The notes: generated by a model from the sequence alone, not told the origin. Counted from the stretch's first letter, positions 52,346 to 62,209 are shown. The stretch is DNA of 64,000 bases from Solidesulfovibrio sp. (GCF_038562415.1 NZ_JBCFBA010000001.1:124001-188000), one strand, 5' to 3'. Program-made: numbers and translations.

Positions 52346-53134
52346 ATGAGCGTGTGCGATGTGGTCATCATGGGCGCCTTGGGGCGCATGGGCGCGACCT
52401 TGGTTCGGCTGGCCAAGGGCGATCCGGACAACTACCGCCTGGTCGGGGCGCTGGAGCGCAGCGGCTGCACGGACGGGCTTTCGGGGCTGACCTGCGTGGT
52501 CGGGGACGACCTGGCCACGGTTTTGGCCAAATGCCCCGGCGCGGTGGTCATCGACTTCACCGCCCCGGTGGCCTCGGTGGCCTCGGCCGCCGTGTGCGCC
52601 CGGGCCGGCAACCCCATGGTCGTCGGCACCACGGGCATGAACCCGGAGCAGACCGCCGCCCTGGCCGAGTCCGCCAGGAAAACGCCGATCTTTTTCGCCC
52701 CCAACATGAGCGTGGGCCTTAACGTCCTGCTCACCGTCCTGCCCGACCTGGTGCGCAAGCTCGGCCCGGCCTACAACCTGGAGGTCATGGAGATCCACCA
52801 CAACAAGAAGGCCGACGCGCCCAGCGGCACGGCCATCAAGCTCGGCCAGTGCCTGGCCGGGGCCCGGGGCGCGGATTACGACGCGGTCAAGCGCCACGCC
52901 CGCGACGGCATCATCGGCCCGCGCCCGGCCGAGGAGATCGGCGTGGCCGCCCTTCGCGGCGGCGACGTGGTGGGCGACCACACGGTCTATTTCTTCGGCC
53001 CGGGCGAGCGCATCGAGGTGACCCACCGGGTGGGCACCCGCGAGACCTTCGCCCAGGGGGCGCTTCGGGCCGCCGCCTGGATCGCCGAACAACCGGCCGG
53101 CCGGCTCTACGCCATGGCCGACATGCTCGCCTGA
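52346..53134 (+). CDS. dapB: 4-hydroxy-tetrahydrodipicolinate reductase DapB
   Basis: DapB reduces 4-hydroxy-tetrahydrodipicolinate in diaminopimelate and lysine synthesis, which links it to lysA in this window. The 262-residue product has GALGRMG near 10-16 for NAD(P)H, VVGTTGMN near 92-99, and [13 protein letters not shown] near 152-164 with the catalytic His/Lys. ATG at 52346 follows AAAGGGAGCG. It starts 41 bases after hypE, and two perfect palindromes follow its stop codon. Confidence 0.94.
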   Translation: MSVCDVVIMGALGRMGATLVRLAKGDPDNYRLVGALERSGCTDGLSGLTCVVGDDLATVLAKCPGAVVIDFTAPVASVASAAVCARAGNPMVVGTTGMNPEQTAALAESARKTPIFFAPNMSVGLNVLLTVLPDLVRKLGPAYNLEVMEIHHNKKADAPSGTAIKLGQCLAGARGADYDAVKRHARDGIIGPRPAEEIGVAALRGGDVVGDHTVYFFGPGERIEVTHRVGTRETFAQGALRAAAWIAEQPAGRLYAMADMLA

Positions 53135-53140
53135 TGTCGC

Positions 53141-53174
53141 GTTCTCGAAATTCGCGCAGGCGAATTTCGAGAAC
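53141..53174. repeat. Perfect 15-bp inverted repeat after dapB
   Basis: GTTCTCGAAATTCGC at 53141-53155 is followed by a GCAG loop and the exact reverse complement at 53160-53174. It is AT-richer than its surroundings and lacks a T tract on either 3' side, so it is not a typical rho-independent terminator. It lies between convergent dapB and the hybrid kinase gene. Confidence 0.9.
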
Positions 53175-53180
53175 GACCGG

Positions 53181-53206
53181 CCGGGAAGCGCCCGGGCGCT
53201 TCCCGG
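53181..53206. repeat. Perfect 26-bp palindrome without a loop
   Basis: CCGGGAAGCGCCC joins directly to its reverse complement GGGCGCTTCCCGG. On the plus strand an A-run (CAAAAAATCC) follows; in minus-strand reading the T-run comes before the palindrome, the wrong side for a terminator of the kinase gene. It starts 6 bases after the preceding inverted repeat. Confidence 0.9.
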
Positions 53207-53224
53207 CAAAAAATCCTCCACCGA

Positions 53225-55099
53225 TCAGCCGGGCGGGGCGTCCAGGCGCTCGCGCATGGCCAGCACCACCTCGCGCAGCTTTTCCTCCAGGGCGGCGAAA
53301 GCCACGCCGGCGCGTGGCGCGTCGCGGTCCCGGGCCGCCTGTTCCAGGTCGTGGCTGGCCTGGCGCAGGCAGGGCGCGCACATGGTGGCCGCCGCGCCCT
53401 TGAGCGAATGGGCCAGGAAGGTCAGCTGGTCGAAATCGGCCCGGGCCAGGGCCTCGCGGATGGTTTCCAGGCTCGTGGGCTGCTCGGCCACGAAGGCGGA
53501 AAAAAGCTTCCTGAGAAACCCGGTATTGCCCCGGGCCTTGGCCAACAATTCCTGCCAATCGAGCACATCGCGTTGCGCCCCGGCAGCCGGAGGCGGCGAT
53601 TGCGGCGCGGCCGGCACCGGGGCGCCCATGGCCCGGGCCAGGGCGGCGGCCAGGCTTTCGGGGCTGACGGGCTTGCTCAGGTATTCGTTCATGCCGGCCC
53701 GCAGGAAGGCCTCCCGGTCCCCCTTGAGGGCATGGGCCGTGAGCGCCACGATGGGAATATCCGGGTCGAAGTCGCCGCTTTGGTCGCTGCGGATGGCCCG
53801 GGTGGCCTCCAGGCCGTCCATCTCCGGCATCTGGATGTCCATGAGCACCACGTCGAAATGGCGGCGGCGAAGCCACTCCAGGGCCCGGCGGCCGGTGTGG
53901 GCCACCACCACGGCGTGGCCGTCGGCTTCCAGCAGCTCCTGGGCGTAGATCTGGTTGATGGGGTTGTCCTCGGCCAGCAAAACCGTCAGGGGGCGCGACG
54001 CCGAGGGCATGTCCGGGGAGGCCTGGGCAACGGCCGTTTCCGGCGGGGCCTCGGCCGGCAGGGCGAAGTCCAGGCTGAAGCTGAAGACGCTGCCCTGGCC
54101 CTCCTCGCTTTCCACGCCGTATTGGCCACCCTGCATTTCCACCAGATGGCGCACGATGGCCAGCCCCAGCCCGGCCCCCTGGTAGCGCCGGGCCGGGGAC
54201 ACGTCGGCCTGGGTGAAGCTGTCGAAGATGGCCTTGATCTTGTCGCGGGGAATGCCGATGCCGGTGTCGCGCACGGCGAAGCGCAGCCGGGTCTTGCCGG
54301 TCGGCGCCGCGTCGCCGGCGGACACGGCCAGGATCACGCTGCCGGAATCCGTGAATTTGACGGCGTTGCCGACCAGGTTGATCAGGATCTGGCGCAGCCG
54401 GCTGGCGTCGCCCACCAGCGTGCGCGGGATGTCGCCGATGAGCCGGTATTCCAGGGCCAGCCCCTTCTTGACGGCCAGGGGGCGAAAGACGCTGACGGCC
54501 TCCTCCACGGTGTCGTAAAGGTCGAAGGGCGTCTGGGCCAGCTCCAGGGCGCCCACCTCGATGCGGGCGTAGTCCACGATGTCGTTTAAAACCGTCAGCA
54601 GCGACCGGGCCGAGTGCCGGGCCATTTCCAGGTATTCGCGCTGCTTGGTCGAAAGCTCCGTGGACAGGGTCAGTTCCGTCATGCCCAGGATGCCGATCAT
54701 GGGCGTGCGGATCTCGTGGGTGATGTTGGCCAGGAAGTGGCTCTTGGCCCGTTCGCCGGCCCTGGCCGCCTTCTGGGCCGCGTCGAGTTTTTCCAGGGCC
54801 TCCTCGCGCTCGGTGACGTCGCGCAGCAGCACGCGCGTCAGCCCCAGGTCCGGAATGTCCAGGGGCTGGGCGCGAAGCGTTGCCCGGCACCCGGTGGCCA
54901 CCAGGCGCACCGGGGACTGCCGTCCCCCGTCCAGGGGCAGGCCGAAGGCGGCGCCCGTGAGCTGGCCGGCCGGCGTGCCGAGGAGCCGGCCGGCCAGCTC
55001 CGTGGCATGCAGGATGATGCCGTCCCTGTCCACGACGAGCAGGGCGTCGCCGGTCAGGTCGGCCAGGGCGTCGGTTTCCCGGATGAGGCGTTCGAGCAT
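53225..55099 (-). CDS. Hybrid histidine kinase with PAS, REC and Hpt domains
   Basis: This 624-residue cytoplasmic phosphorelay protein has an N-terminal PAS domain (about 10-100), a HisKA dimer with His128 in THEIRTPM, an ATPase domain with N-box NLVGNAVKF near 241-249, G1 DTGIGIP near 278, and G2 GAGLGL near 308. A receiver has the phospho-acceptor Asp421. The C-terminal Hpt domain has His564 in AHSLKGAA. All four phosphorelay sites are intact. It follows rtcB by 6 bases, so it is probably cotranscribed with the RNA ligase gene; no separate response regulator is adjacent. Confidence 0.92.
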   Translation of the reverse strand: MLERLIRETDALADLTGDALLVVDRDGIILHATELAGRLLGTPAGQLTGAAFGLPLDGGRQSPVRLVATGCRATLRAQPLDIPDLGLTRVLLRDVTEREEALEKLDAAQKAARAGERAKSHFLANITHEIRTPMIGILGMTELTLSTELSTKQREYLEMARHSARSLLTVLNDIVDYARIEVGALELAQTPFDLYDTVEEAVSVFRPLAVKKGLALEYRLIGDIPRTLVGDASRLRQILINLVGNAVKFTDSGSVILAVSAGDAAPTGKTRLRFAVRDTGIGIPRDKIKAIFDSFTQADVSPARRYQGAGLGLAIVRHLVEMQGGQYGVESEEGQGSVFSFSLDFALPAEAPPETAVAQASPDMPSASRPLTVLLAEDNPINQIYAQELLEADGHAVVVAHTGRRALEWLRRRHFDVVLMDIQMPEMDGLEATRAIRSDQSGDFDPDIPIVALTAHALKGDREAFLRAGMNEYLSKPVSPESLAAALARAMGAPVPAAPQSPPPAAGAQRDVLDWQELLAKARGNTGFLRKLFSAFVAEQPTSLETIREALARADFDQLTFLAHSLKGAAATMCAPCLRQASHDLEQAARDRDAPRAGVAFAALEEKLREVVLAMRERLDAPPG

Positions 55100-55105
55100 G
55101 GCGGA

Positions 55106-56536
55106 TTACCCCTTGATGCAGGCCAGGGGGCGCAGCCTGGCGGTTATGGCGGCCAGCCCAAGGGCGTGGACGGTCTGGGCCACGTCGTCGATGTCCTTGT
55201 AGGCGCCGGGGGCCTCCTCGCCCAGGGCGCGCCGGTCGTGGGCCCGGATGGCGATGCCCCGGCCGGCCAGTTCCGACAGGACGGATTTGGCCGAAAAACG
55301 CTTGAGGGCCTGTTTGCGGCTCATGGCCCGGCCGGCCCCGTGGCAGGCCGAGGAAAAGGCCAGCGCCTCGCCGGCGTCGGTGCCGGTCAGGAGAAACGAG
55401 GCCGTGCCCATGCTGCCGCCAACGGGCACCGGCTGGCCGATGCCGGAAAATCGCGGCGCGATGTCGGGATGCCCCGGCCCCAGGGCCCGGGTCGCCCCCT
55501 TGCGGTGCACGTAGAGCGTTTTTTGCCGGCCGCCCACGGCGTGGCGCTCCGCCCGGCAGAGGTTGTGGGACACGTCGGTGAGCAGCCGCAGCCGGGCCCC
55601 GGGAAAAATCCGGCCAAAGGCCTCGCGCACGAACTGGGTGATGACCTGCCGGCCGGCCAGGGCGCAGTTGGCCGCCGCGCGCATGGCCCCCAGATACCGG
55701 TTGGCCGTGTCCGAGCCCAGCGGCGCGCAGGCCAGTTCCCGGTCGGGCAGGGGAAACCCCAGGCGCGGCGCCTCGGCCAGCATGGCGGCCATGTGCTCCG
55801 TGGCCACCTGATGCCCCAGGCCCCGGGAGCCGCAGTGGACGGCGACGGCGATCCGCCCCGGGGAAAGCCCCAGGGCGTCGGCCTTTCCGGCGTCGCCGAC
55901 CGCGTCCACGTATTGGACTTCGAGGTAGTGGTTGCCGGAGCCGAGCGTACCCAGGGCGTCGCGCTGGCGCTCCCTGGCCCTGGCCGAGACCATGGCCGGG
56001 TCGGCCCCGGCCAGGCGCCCGCCGTCCTCGCAGCCGGCCAGGTCGGCCGCCTCGCCGAAGCCCCGGCCCACGGCCCAGGCCGCGCCGCCGTCGAGCATCC
56101 CGTCCATGTCCTTGTCGGAAAGCCGCAACCGGCCGCCGGTGCCGAGCCCGGCCGGCACGGCGGCGAACAGCGCGTCGGCCAAGGCCTCGCGCCGGGGCTC
56201 CACGTCCTGGCGGTCCAGGTCGGCCACGAGGACGCGCACGCCGCAGGCGATATCGAAGCCCACGCCCCCGGCGCTGACCAGGCCCCCGGCCCCGGGGTCG
56301 CTGGCGGCCACGCAGCCAATGGGAAAGCCGTAGCCGACATGGGCGTCGGGCATGGCCAGGACCGGGCCGACCAGGCCGGGCAGGGAGGCGACGTTGGCCA
56401 ACTGGGTCAGGACGCCGTCCTCCAGGGCTTCGAGCATGGCGGGGGAAGCGAAGATGCGGGCCGGCACGCGCATGGCTCCGGTTGGCGGCAACTCCCAGGT
56501 CAGCGCCTCGCCGCGCGTCAGGCTGCGCCGTTGCAT
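55106..56536 (-). CDS. rtcB: RNA-splicing ligase RtcB
   Basis: RtcB joins 2',3'-cyclic phosphate or 3'-phosphate RNA ends to 5'-OH ends using GTP and Mn2+, and repairs tRNA or ribosomal RNA breaks. The 476-residue protein has MPDAHVGYGFPIG near 63-75, GVGFDIACGVR near 91-101 with the metal-binding Asp and Cys, LGSGNHYLEVQ near 197-207, HCGSRGLGHQV near 234-244, and late HGAGRAMSR near 402-410, in which His is the GTP-bonding residue. No rtcA, archease or RtcR regulator is beside it. A promoter with a perfect -35 lies upstream. Confidence 0.95.
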   Translation of the reverse strand: MQRRSLTRGEALTWELPPTGAMRVPARIFASPAMLEALEDGVLTQLANVASLPGLVGPVLAMPDAHVGYGFPIGCVAASDPGAGGLVSAGGVGFDIACGVRVLVADLDRQDVEPRREALADALFAAVPAGLGTGGRLRLSDKDMDGMLDGGAAWAVGRGFGEAADLAGCEDGGRLAGADPAMVSARARERQRDALGTLGSGNHYLEVQYVDAVGDAGKADALGLSPGRIAVAVHCGSRGLGHQVATEHMAAMLAEAPRLGFPLPDRELACAPLGSDTANRYLGAMRAAANCALAGRQVITQFVREAFGRIFPGARLRLLTDVSHNLCRAERHAVGGRQKTLYVHRKGATRALGPGHPDIAPRFSGIGQPVPVGGSMGTASFLLTGTDAGEALAFSSACHGAGRAMSRKQALKRFSAKSVLSELAGRGIAIRAHDRRALGEEAPGAYKDIDDVAQTVHALGLAAITARLRPLACIKG

Positions 56537-56600
56537 GCCGTGTCCTTGGCTTGTCGGGACGGCGGGGGCCGTCGTCCGGGTGAAGGGTCGTATCCCCCCC

Positions 56601-56631
56601 CTCATAGCGCGCAAAGGCCATGCGTTGTCAA
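56601..56631 (-). promoter_or_regulatory. Candidate sigma-70 promoter for rtcB
   Basis: On the minus strand a perfect TTGACA (56626-56631) and TATGAG (56601-56606) are separated by 19 bases, a long but possible spacer. The -35 overlaps the stop codon of the SGNH gene, and RNA would start near 56594, about 58 bases before rtcB. It suggests rtcB and the kinase gene form their own unit. Confidence 0.45.
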
Positions 56632-57932
56632 GGCGTGGCCGGAGCGGCGGGGTGCGTGGGGCTTTCGTTTTCACCCGAGGCGAGGGCGTCGGCCAGGGCC
56701 CGGGCCACGGCGGCGTTGCCACGCGAGGTCAGATGGGTGTCCGTGGGCCAGTAGTAGCGGCCGGCGTCCGGGGCGTCCATGAAGCGGGGTTCCATGTCCA
56801 GGCCGGCGATGCCGGCTTCGTCGAGCATGACCAGCAGCCGGGCGGTCAGCGCGTTGAGGTTGCGGGTCATGTCCGCGGCCTTCCGGGCGAATTCCGACCG
56901 GCGGGGCACGGCGGCGAAGTCGATGCGCGGATACAGGACCTGCAAGGCCGTGGGCAGCACCACGGCGTACAGGCGAAAGGACCCCTTCTCGGCCAGGTCG
57001 CGCAAGTCGGCCAGCACCCGGCGGATGTCATCCGCCTCGGCCGGCCCGAACCAGTCCGTGTCGATGAAGCCGCGATAGAAGGGGTGGAAGGCGAAAGGCA
57101 GGCCGTTTTCCGTGGGCTCGGTCAGGGGCACGGGATAGGCGCCGCGGGTGTCCACGGCCGGCGTCGGGGCGGCGGCCAGGGCCTGGCCCGAACCCCGGGC
57201 CGCGTCGCGCAGGTAGCGGGCCAGCCGGCGCAGCGTGGTCAGGCGCCAGTGGCGCCACGGGCCGAGGCCTTCCTCGCGCAGCCGGTCCCGGTAGACGAAC
57301 AGGTCGGCGGCCAGGTCGTTGCCGACGTAGATCAGGACGACGACCGTCCGCCCCCGGAAGCGCTCCGGACCGTCCGGGGGCGCCTCCACGGTCAGCCGGC
57401 GCAGGATGTCGCGGTATTGCGGCAGGCCGTAGCCGTTCTTGCAGGCGGCGTAGACGGCCTGGCCCGTGGCGTTTTCGTACAGGGCCGGGATGCTCCGCGC
57501 CGTGCCGGAACCGGCGCCGTAACAGAAGGAGTCGCCGAGAAAAAGCACGTCGGCCTGGCCGGGCAGGCGGGCATTCCACCAGCCCAGGGCGTCGGTGCCG
57601 GAAACGTCGACGGCTGGCGCGTCGGCCAGGAACATGCCGTAGGCCCGGTAGGCGTCGTCGGCCGTGCCCCGGTGCGGCGGCAGGCCCGGCTCGTTGACGT
57701 AGCCGTGCAGCCATGGCCGGTAGAGGGGATTGGTGGCCGGATCGTAGACGCCGTAGGAATAGAGCAGTTCGCGGTGTTCGGGGGAAAACCGGTCCAGGCG
57801 CGGCAGCGTGCGGTAGACGAAGGCGTCGAGGCCGACCAGGGCCAGGTAGAGCATGGCCGCGAAAAGGCCCAGGCGGGCCAGGCGACGGGCGCGCCTGCCT
57901 GAGGGGAACGGCGGGGAACGGCGTACGGGCAT
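56628..57932 (-). CDS. Membrane-anchored SGNH hydrolase-like protein
   Basis: The 434-residue protein has a basic N-terminus and one membrane helix (about 19-40), then a large exported SGNH domain. Visible blocks are FLGDSFCYGAG near 136-146 with the nucleophile Ser, GND near 216-218 (YVGND), and WPTDTHLTSRGN near 398-409 with the Asp-His pair. These point to an acyl/acetyl esterase acting on envelope polysaccharide or lipid; the substrate is unknown. It lies between the ACT-domain gene and rtcB on the minus strand. Confidence 0.78.
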   Translation of the reverse strand: MPVRRSPPFPSGRRARRLARLGLFAAMLYLALVGLDAFVYRTLPRLDRFSPEHRELLYSYGVYDPATNPLYRPWLHGYVNEPGLPPHRGTADDAYRAYGMFLADAPAVDVSGTDALGWWNARLPGQADVLFLGDSFCYGAGSGTARSIPALYENATGQAVYAACKNGYGLPQYRDILRRLTVEAPPDGPERFRGRTVVVLIYVGNDLAADLFVYRDRLREEGLGPWRHWRLTTLRRLARYLRDAARGSGQALAAAPTPAVDTRGAYPVPLTEPTENGLPFAFHPFYRGFIDTDWFGPAEADDIRRVLADLRDLAEKGSFRLYAVVLPTALQVLYPRIDFAAVPRRSEFARKAADMTRNLNALTARLLVMLDEAGIAGLDMEPRFMDAPDAGRYYWPTDTHLTSRGNAAVARALADALASGENESPTHPAAPATP

Positions 57933-58053
57933 GGAAAAAAACCGGGGCGCGCGACCGACGGCTGGGCCTGGGAAGGGCGCCGGCCGTCAGGCGACGGCCG
58001 GCGCTCCGATCCGCTGTGAGGCCCGCACGGTCGCGGCGACCGCCGCGACGGCG

Positions 58054-58485
58054 TCAGATATTGTAGAGCTTGTCCCCGGGAATGATGGGGATGTTGTTTT
58101 TCTGCAAGAGTTCGATGGCCTGGTCGGTGCGGTCGAAACGGACGATGATGACCGCCGAGCGTTCGCACTGGTGCACGAAGGCGTACATGTATTCGACGTT
58201 GATGCCGCCGGCGCACAGCAGTTTCAGGATGGAATGGAGTCCCCCCGGGACGTCGGGGACTTCCACGGCCACCACGGCGTTGCGGCCCACGGTGAAGCCG
58301 TGTTCCTTGAGCGCCGCCTTGGCTTTTTCGTGGTCGCTGACGATCAGGCGCAGGATGCCGAAATCCGAGGTGTCGGCCAGGGACAGGGCGCGGATGCTGA
58401 TGCCGGCCTCGGCCAGGACGCGGGTGACTTCCTCCAGGCGTCCGGCCCGGTTTTCCAGGAAAATGGAAATCTGTTCGGCTTTCAT
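58054..58485 (-). CDS. ACT-domain protein paired with PaaK
   Basis: This 143-residue protein consists of two tandem ACT domains (about 1-70 and 72-143), small-molecule-binding folds that usually sense amino acids. The first has ENRAGRLEEVTRVLAEAGISIRALS (read in parts), the second VPGGLHSILKLLCAGGINVEYMY. It lies 32 bases downstream of paaK. In sulfate reducers and archaea such ACT proteins often accompany phenylacetate-CoA ligase genes, so it may sense an aromatic amino acid for that enzyme; this is inferred. Confidence 0.88.
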   Translation of the reverse strand: MKAEQISIFLENRAGRLEEVTRVLAEAGISIRALSLADTSDFGILRLIVSDHEKAKAALKEHGFTVGRNAVVAVEVPDVPGGLHSILKLLCAGGINVEYMYAFVHQCERSAVIIVRFDRTDQAIELLQKNNIPIIPGDKLYNI

Positions 58486-58517
58486 GGCGTTTCCCTCCGG
58501 ATGGCGCTTGCGGACGG

Positions 58518-59819
58518 TTAGGCGTGGCGCAGGTCGAGGACGCGCTTGGCCTTGCCCTCGGAACGCTGGATGCTGCGGGGCTCGACCAGCTTGACCAGGG
58601 CGGTGACACCCAGGAATTCCTTGATGTTCTTTTGTATCTTGCCTTCCAGGCGCTGGAGCTTCTTGATCTCGTCGGAGAAGAGCTTTTCGTCCACCTCGAC
58701 CTGCACGGTCAGGGTGTCGAGGTTGCCCTCGCGCTGGACCACGAGCTGGTAGTGGGGGGACAGGCCCTCGGTTTCGAGCAGGATGCTTTCGATTTGCGAC
58801 GGGAAGACGTTGACGCCCCGGATGATGAGCATGTCGTCGCTGCGGCCCTGGACGCGCACCATGCGGGCGAAGGTGCGGCCGCATTTGCACGGGGTCTTTT
58901 CCAGGCGGGTGATGTCGCGGGTGCGGTAGCGGATCAGCGGCTGGGCTTCCTTGGTCAGCGTGGTGATGACCAGTTCGCCGACCTCGCCGGGTTTGACCGG
59001 CTCCAGGGTCACCGGATCGATGACCTCGCACAGGAAGTGGTCTTCCTGGAGGTGGGCGCCGTGCTGGGCCTCGGCGCACTCGATGCCCACGCCCGGCCCC
59101 ATGATCTCGGACAGGCCGTAGATGTCGATGGCCTTGATGCCCATCTTGCTTTCGATGTCGCGGCGCATTTCCTCGGTCCAGGGCTCGGCCCCGAACACGC
59201 CGACACGCAGCGGCAGGTCCTTGAAATCGATGCCGGCTTCGAGCGCCGTTTCGTAGAGCACCAGGCTGTACGACGGCGTGCAGCACAGCACCGTGGCCCC
59301 GAAATCGCGCAGCAGCATGGCCTGGCGCCGGGTGCCGCCGCCCGAGACCGGAACCGTGGTCGCGCCCAGGCGTTCGGCGCCGTAGTGGGCGCCAAGGCCG
59401 CCGGTGAAAAGCCCGTAGCCGTAGGCCACGTGGATGATGTCGCGCCGGGTGGCCCCGGCCGCCGTCAGGCAGCGGGCCATCATGGTCGCCCAGTTGTTGA
59501 CGTCGCGCTGGGTGTAGCCGGACACGGTGGCCTTGCCCGTGGTGCCGGAGGAGGCGTGGATGCGCACCACGTTGTCCTTGGGCACGGCGAAAAGCCCGAA
59601 GGGATAGTGGTTGCGCATGTCCTGCTTTTCGGTAAACGGCAGGTAGCGCACGTCGGACAGGCTCTTGATGTCGGCCGGCTTGATGCCGGCCTCGTCAAAG
59701 GCCTTCCGGTAGAAGGCGACATTGGCGTAGACCCGATCGCACAGGCCCTGCAGGCGTTTGAGTTGCAACGCCTCGAGTTCTTCCCGGGGCAGGGTTTCGA
59801 TGTCCATGTCGAAGATCAT
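58518..59819 (-). CDS. paaK: Phenylacetate-CoA ligase
   Basis: PaaK activates phenylacetate or related aryl acids with ATP and CoA, here possibly in aromatic amino acid use. The 433-residue adenylate-forming enzyme has the AMP-binding loop [14 protein letters not shown] near 91-104, YGYGLFTGG near 130-138, GLSEIMGPG near 236-244, and the C-terminal [20 protein letters not shown] near 328-347. ATG at 59819 is the upstream gene of the pair with the ACT protein. It is divergent from rsfS. Confidence 0.92.
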   Translation of the reverse strand: MIFDMDIETLPREELEALQLKRLQGLCDRVYANVAFYRKAFDEAGIKPADIKSLSDVRYLPFTEKQDMRNHYPFGLFAVPKDNVVRIHASSGTTGKATVSGYTQRDVNNWATMMARCLTAAGATRRDIIHVAYGYGLFTGGLGAHYGAERLGATTVPVSGGGTRRQAMLLRDFGATVLCCTPSYSLVLYETALEAGIDFKDLPLRVGVFGAEPWTEEMRRDIESKMGIKAIDIYGLSEIMGPGVGIECAEAQHGAHLQEDHFLCEVIDPVTLEPVKPGEVGELVITTLTKEAQPLIRYRTRDITRLEKTPCKCGRTFARMVRVQGRSDDMLIIRGVNVFPSQIESILLETEGLSPHYQLVVQREGNLDTLTVQVEVDEKLFSDEIKKLQRLEGKIQKNIKEFLGVTALVKLVEPRSIQRSEGKAKRVLDLRHA

Positions 59820-59997
59820 GCGGCTTCCTCCATGACGCGTCCAATGGCGATACCTGCCCGAAAGCCGCCCGGCACGTCAAGGGAGTGGCCCCAAAAAACG
59901 GGCCAGCCGCCCGCGGCGTTTGCGGGACGGCCCCAAATCGGATAGACCACCGTCGTTTCCCGCTCAACGACGGGAACGCCATTTCCCCGGAGAGACG

Positions 59998-60408
59998 ATG
60001 CCCGACAAAAAATCCGCTTCCAATGCCCTGTCCGCCGTGGACAAGGCCGTCCTGGTCGCCGCCTGGCTGGCCGAGAAGAAAGCCAAGGACATCCTGGCCC
60101 TGGATGTCGCGCCCTTCAACCCCGTGTGCGAGGCCATGGTCGTGGCCTCGGCGGCCAGCCTGCGCCAGGCCAAGGCCCTGGCCGACCACGTGCTGGAGCG
60201 CTGCGGCGAGCACGGCTTTTCCTACCTCGGCATGGAAGGCTACCGTCACGGCCAGTGGGTGCTCCTCGATTTAAACGACGTCATGGTGCACATCTTCCAG
60301 GAAGACCTGCGCCCCTTCTACAATATCGAAGGCCTGTGGGCCGAGGGCAAGCGCATCGCCCTGCCGGCCCCGGCTTCCGCCACCGTCAAGGCCGAACCGG
60401 CCGAATAG
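59998..60408 (+). CDS. rsfS: Ribosome silencing factor RsfS
   Basis: RsfS binds ribosomal protein uL14 and prevents subunit joining during starvation. The 136-residue protein has the family blocks KKAKDILALDV near 26-36, MVVASAASLRQAKALADHV near 46-64, and YRHGQWVLLDLNDVMVHIF near 80-98. ATG at 59998 has GGAGAG upstream; another start further up is not needed for the domain. The gene directly precedes gpmI. Confidence 0.93.
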   Translation: MPDKKSASNALSAVDKAVLVAAWLAEKKAKDILALDVAPFNPVCEAMVVASAASLRQAKALADHVLERCGEHGFSYLGMEGYRHGQWVLLDLNDVMVHIFQEDLRPFYNIEGLWAEGKRIALPAPASATVKAEPAE

Positions 60409-60416
60409 GGCGCGCC

Positions 60417-61937
60417 ATGACACCCACCCTGCTGCTCATCCTCGACGGCTGGGGCCTGGCCCCGGCCGGCCCCGGCAATGCCGTGACCCTGGCCAGGACC
60501 CCCCACCTCGACCGCCTGCTGGCCGCCTATCCGGCCACGACCCTGGCCTGTTCGGGCCGGGCCGTGGGCCTGCCGGCCGGTTTCATGGGCAACTCCGAGG
60601 TCGGGCACATGAACATCGGCGCGGGCCGCGTCGTCTATCAGGACATGACCCGCATCGACATGGCCGTGGAGGAGGGGGCGCTGCCCCATAACCCCGTCCT
60701 GGCCGACCTGGCCGCCGCCGCCCAGGCCGCCGGCGGCCGGCTCCACCTCATGGGCCTGGTCTCGGACGGCGGGGTGCACAGCCACTTAAACCACCTCAAA
60801 GCCCTGGTGGCCGCCTTCGCCGCCCTGGGCCAAAGGGACATCCTGGTCCACGCCTTCCTGGACGGCCGCGACACCCCGCCCCAAAGCGGCGTCGGCTACG
60901 TCGAGGAGCTCGACGGCTTCCTGCGCGGGCAGGGCATCGGGCGCATCGCCACCCTGACCGGCCGGTTCTACGCCATGGACCGCGACAAGCGCTTCGACCG
61001 CGTGGCCGAAGCCTACGCCGCCCTGACCGAGGGGGTGGGCGAGCCCTTCGTCGACCCCGTGGCCGCCGTGGCCGCCGCCTATGCCGCCGGGCAGACCGAC
61101 GAGTTCGTCAAGCCCCGGGTGCTTCCTGGCGGGGACGGGGTCATGCGCGACGGCGACGCCGTCTTTTTCTTCAATTTCCGGGCCGACCGGGCCCGGGAGA
61201 TCACGGCGGCGCTCACGCGCGACGATTTCGACGGCTTCCCCCGGAAAGTCCGGCCCAGGCTCTCGGGTTTCGCCACCATGACCGAATACGACGGCTCCTT
61301 CGGCCTGCCCGTGGCCTTCGCCCCGCAAAGCCTCGCCGACGTCCTGGGCGAGGTCTATTCGCGGGCCGGCCTGACCCAGCTGCGCCTGGCCGAGACCGAA
61401 AAATACGCCCATGTCACCTATTTCATGAACTGCGGCCGCGAGGAGCCTTTCCCGGGCGAGGAGCGCGTCCTCGTGCCTTCGCCGCGCGACGTGCCCACCT
61501 ACGACCTCAAGCCGCAAATGAGCGCCGCGGCCGTGACCGACGCCTTCCTGGCCTCCCTGCCCAGGGGCCACGCCCTGGCCATCGTCAACCTGGCCAACTG
61601 CGACATGGTCGGGCATACGGGCGTGCTGCCGGCGGCCATCGCCGCCGTGGAGACCGTGGACGCCTGCGTGGGCCGCATCGTCGACGCCGCCCTCAAGGCC
61701 GGCTGGCGCCTGCTCGTCACCGCCGACCACGGCAACGCCGAGGAGATGCTCGCCCCGGACGGCGGCCCCATGACCGCCCACACCCTCAACCCCGTGCGCC
61801 TGATCCTCGTGGACGAGGCGAGAAAGGGCGCCAGGCTGGCCCAGGGCAGGCTCGGCGACATCGCCCCGACCATCCTGCGCCTGGCCGGGCTGCCCGTGCC
61901 GGCGGCCATGACCGGGCGCAGCCTCGTGACGGAGTAG
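60417..61937 (+). CDS. gpmI: 2,3-bisphosphoglycerate-independent phosphoglycerate mutase
   Basis: GpmI interconverts 3- and 2-phosphoglycerate in glycolysis with two Mn2+ ions. The 506-residue protein has LLLILDGWG near 4-12 (metal Asp), [14 protein letters not shown] near 58-71 with the phosphorylated Ser, the FLDGRDTPP block near 148-156, [11 protein letters not shown] near 252-262, and [10 protein letters not shown] near 440-449. The ATG is 8 bases after rsfS. The next small gene starts 3 bases downstream. Confidence 0.96.
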   Translation: MTPTLLLILDGWGLAPAGPGNAVTLARTPHLDRLLAAYPATTLACSGRAVGLPAGFMGNSEVGHMNIGAGRVVYQDMTRIDMAVEEGALPHNPVLADLAAAAQAAGGRLHLMGLVSDGGVHSHLNHLKALVAAFAALGQRDILVHAFLDGRDTPPQSGVGYVEELDGFLRGQGIGRIATLTGRFYAMDRDKRFDRVAEAYAALTEGVGEPFVDPVAAVAAAYAAGQTDEFVKPRVLPGGDGVMRDGDAVFFFNFRADRAREITAALTRDDFDGFPRKVRPRLSGFATMTEYDGSFGLPVAFAPQSLADVLGEVYSRAGLTQLRLAETEKYAHVTYFMNCGREEPFPGEERVLVPSPRDVPTYDLKPQMSAAAVTDAFLASLPRGHALAIVNLANCDMVGHTGVLPAAIAAVETVDACVGRIVDAALKAGWRLLVTADHGNAEEMLAPDGGPMTAHTLNPVRLILVDEARKGARLAQGRLGDIAPTILRLAGLPVPAAMTGRSLVTE

Positions 61938-61940
61938 GGC

Positions 61941-62186
61941 ATGGCCAACGAATCGCGAAAGCCGCTCACTCCGGCCAAGCCCGTGGGCGTGGAGCTGGTG
62001 TTTTTGTATCCGTGTCCGTTTTGCCGCCGCGAGGTGCCGGTGGTGGCGCCGACCAAGCCCACCATGATCGCCTGCGACGCCTGCCGGGGCCGGTTTCCCA
62101 TCGTGCCCGTGGACGAGCGGTCGGTGCGCTTCGTCAAGATCATGCTGGCCGGCGGCAAGGCGGCGGTGGACCCGGATTTCATCTGA
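61941..62186 (+). CDS. Small zinc-ribbon protein
   Basis: This 81-residue protein has a CPFC pair near 25-28 and a CDAC pair near 45-48, a standard four-cysteine zinc ribbon, with a hydrophobic strand before it and a short helix after. The function is not evident; zinc ribbons of this size may bind nucleic acid or protein. It starts 3 bases after gpmI ends, so it is coupled to it, and it precedes the HTH/Zn-ribbon regulator gene by 23 bases. Confidence 0.75.
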   Translation: MANESRKPLTPAKPVGVELVFLYPCPFCRREVPVVAPTKPTMIACDACRGRFPIVPVDERSVRFVKIMLAGGKAAVDPDFI

Positions 62187-62209
62187 CGCCGCCGGGAGCC
62201 GCTCTTGCC

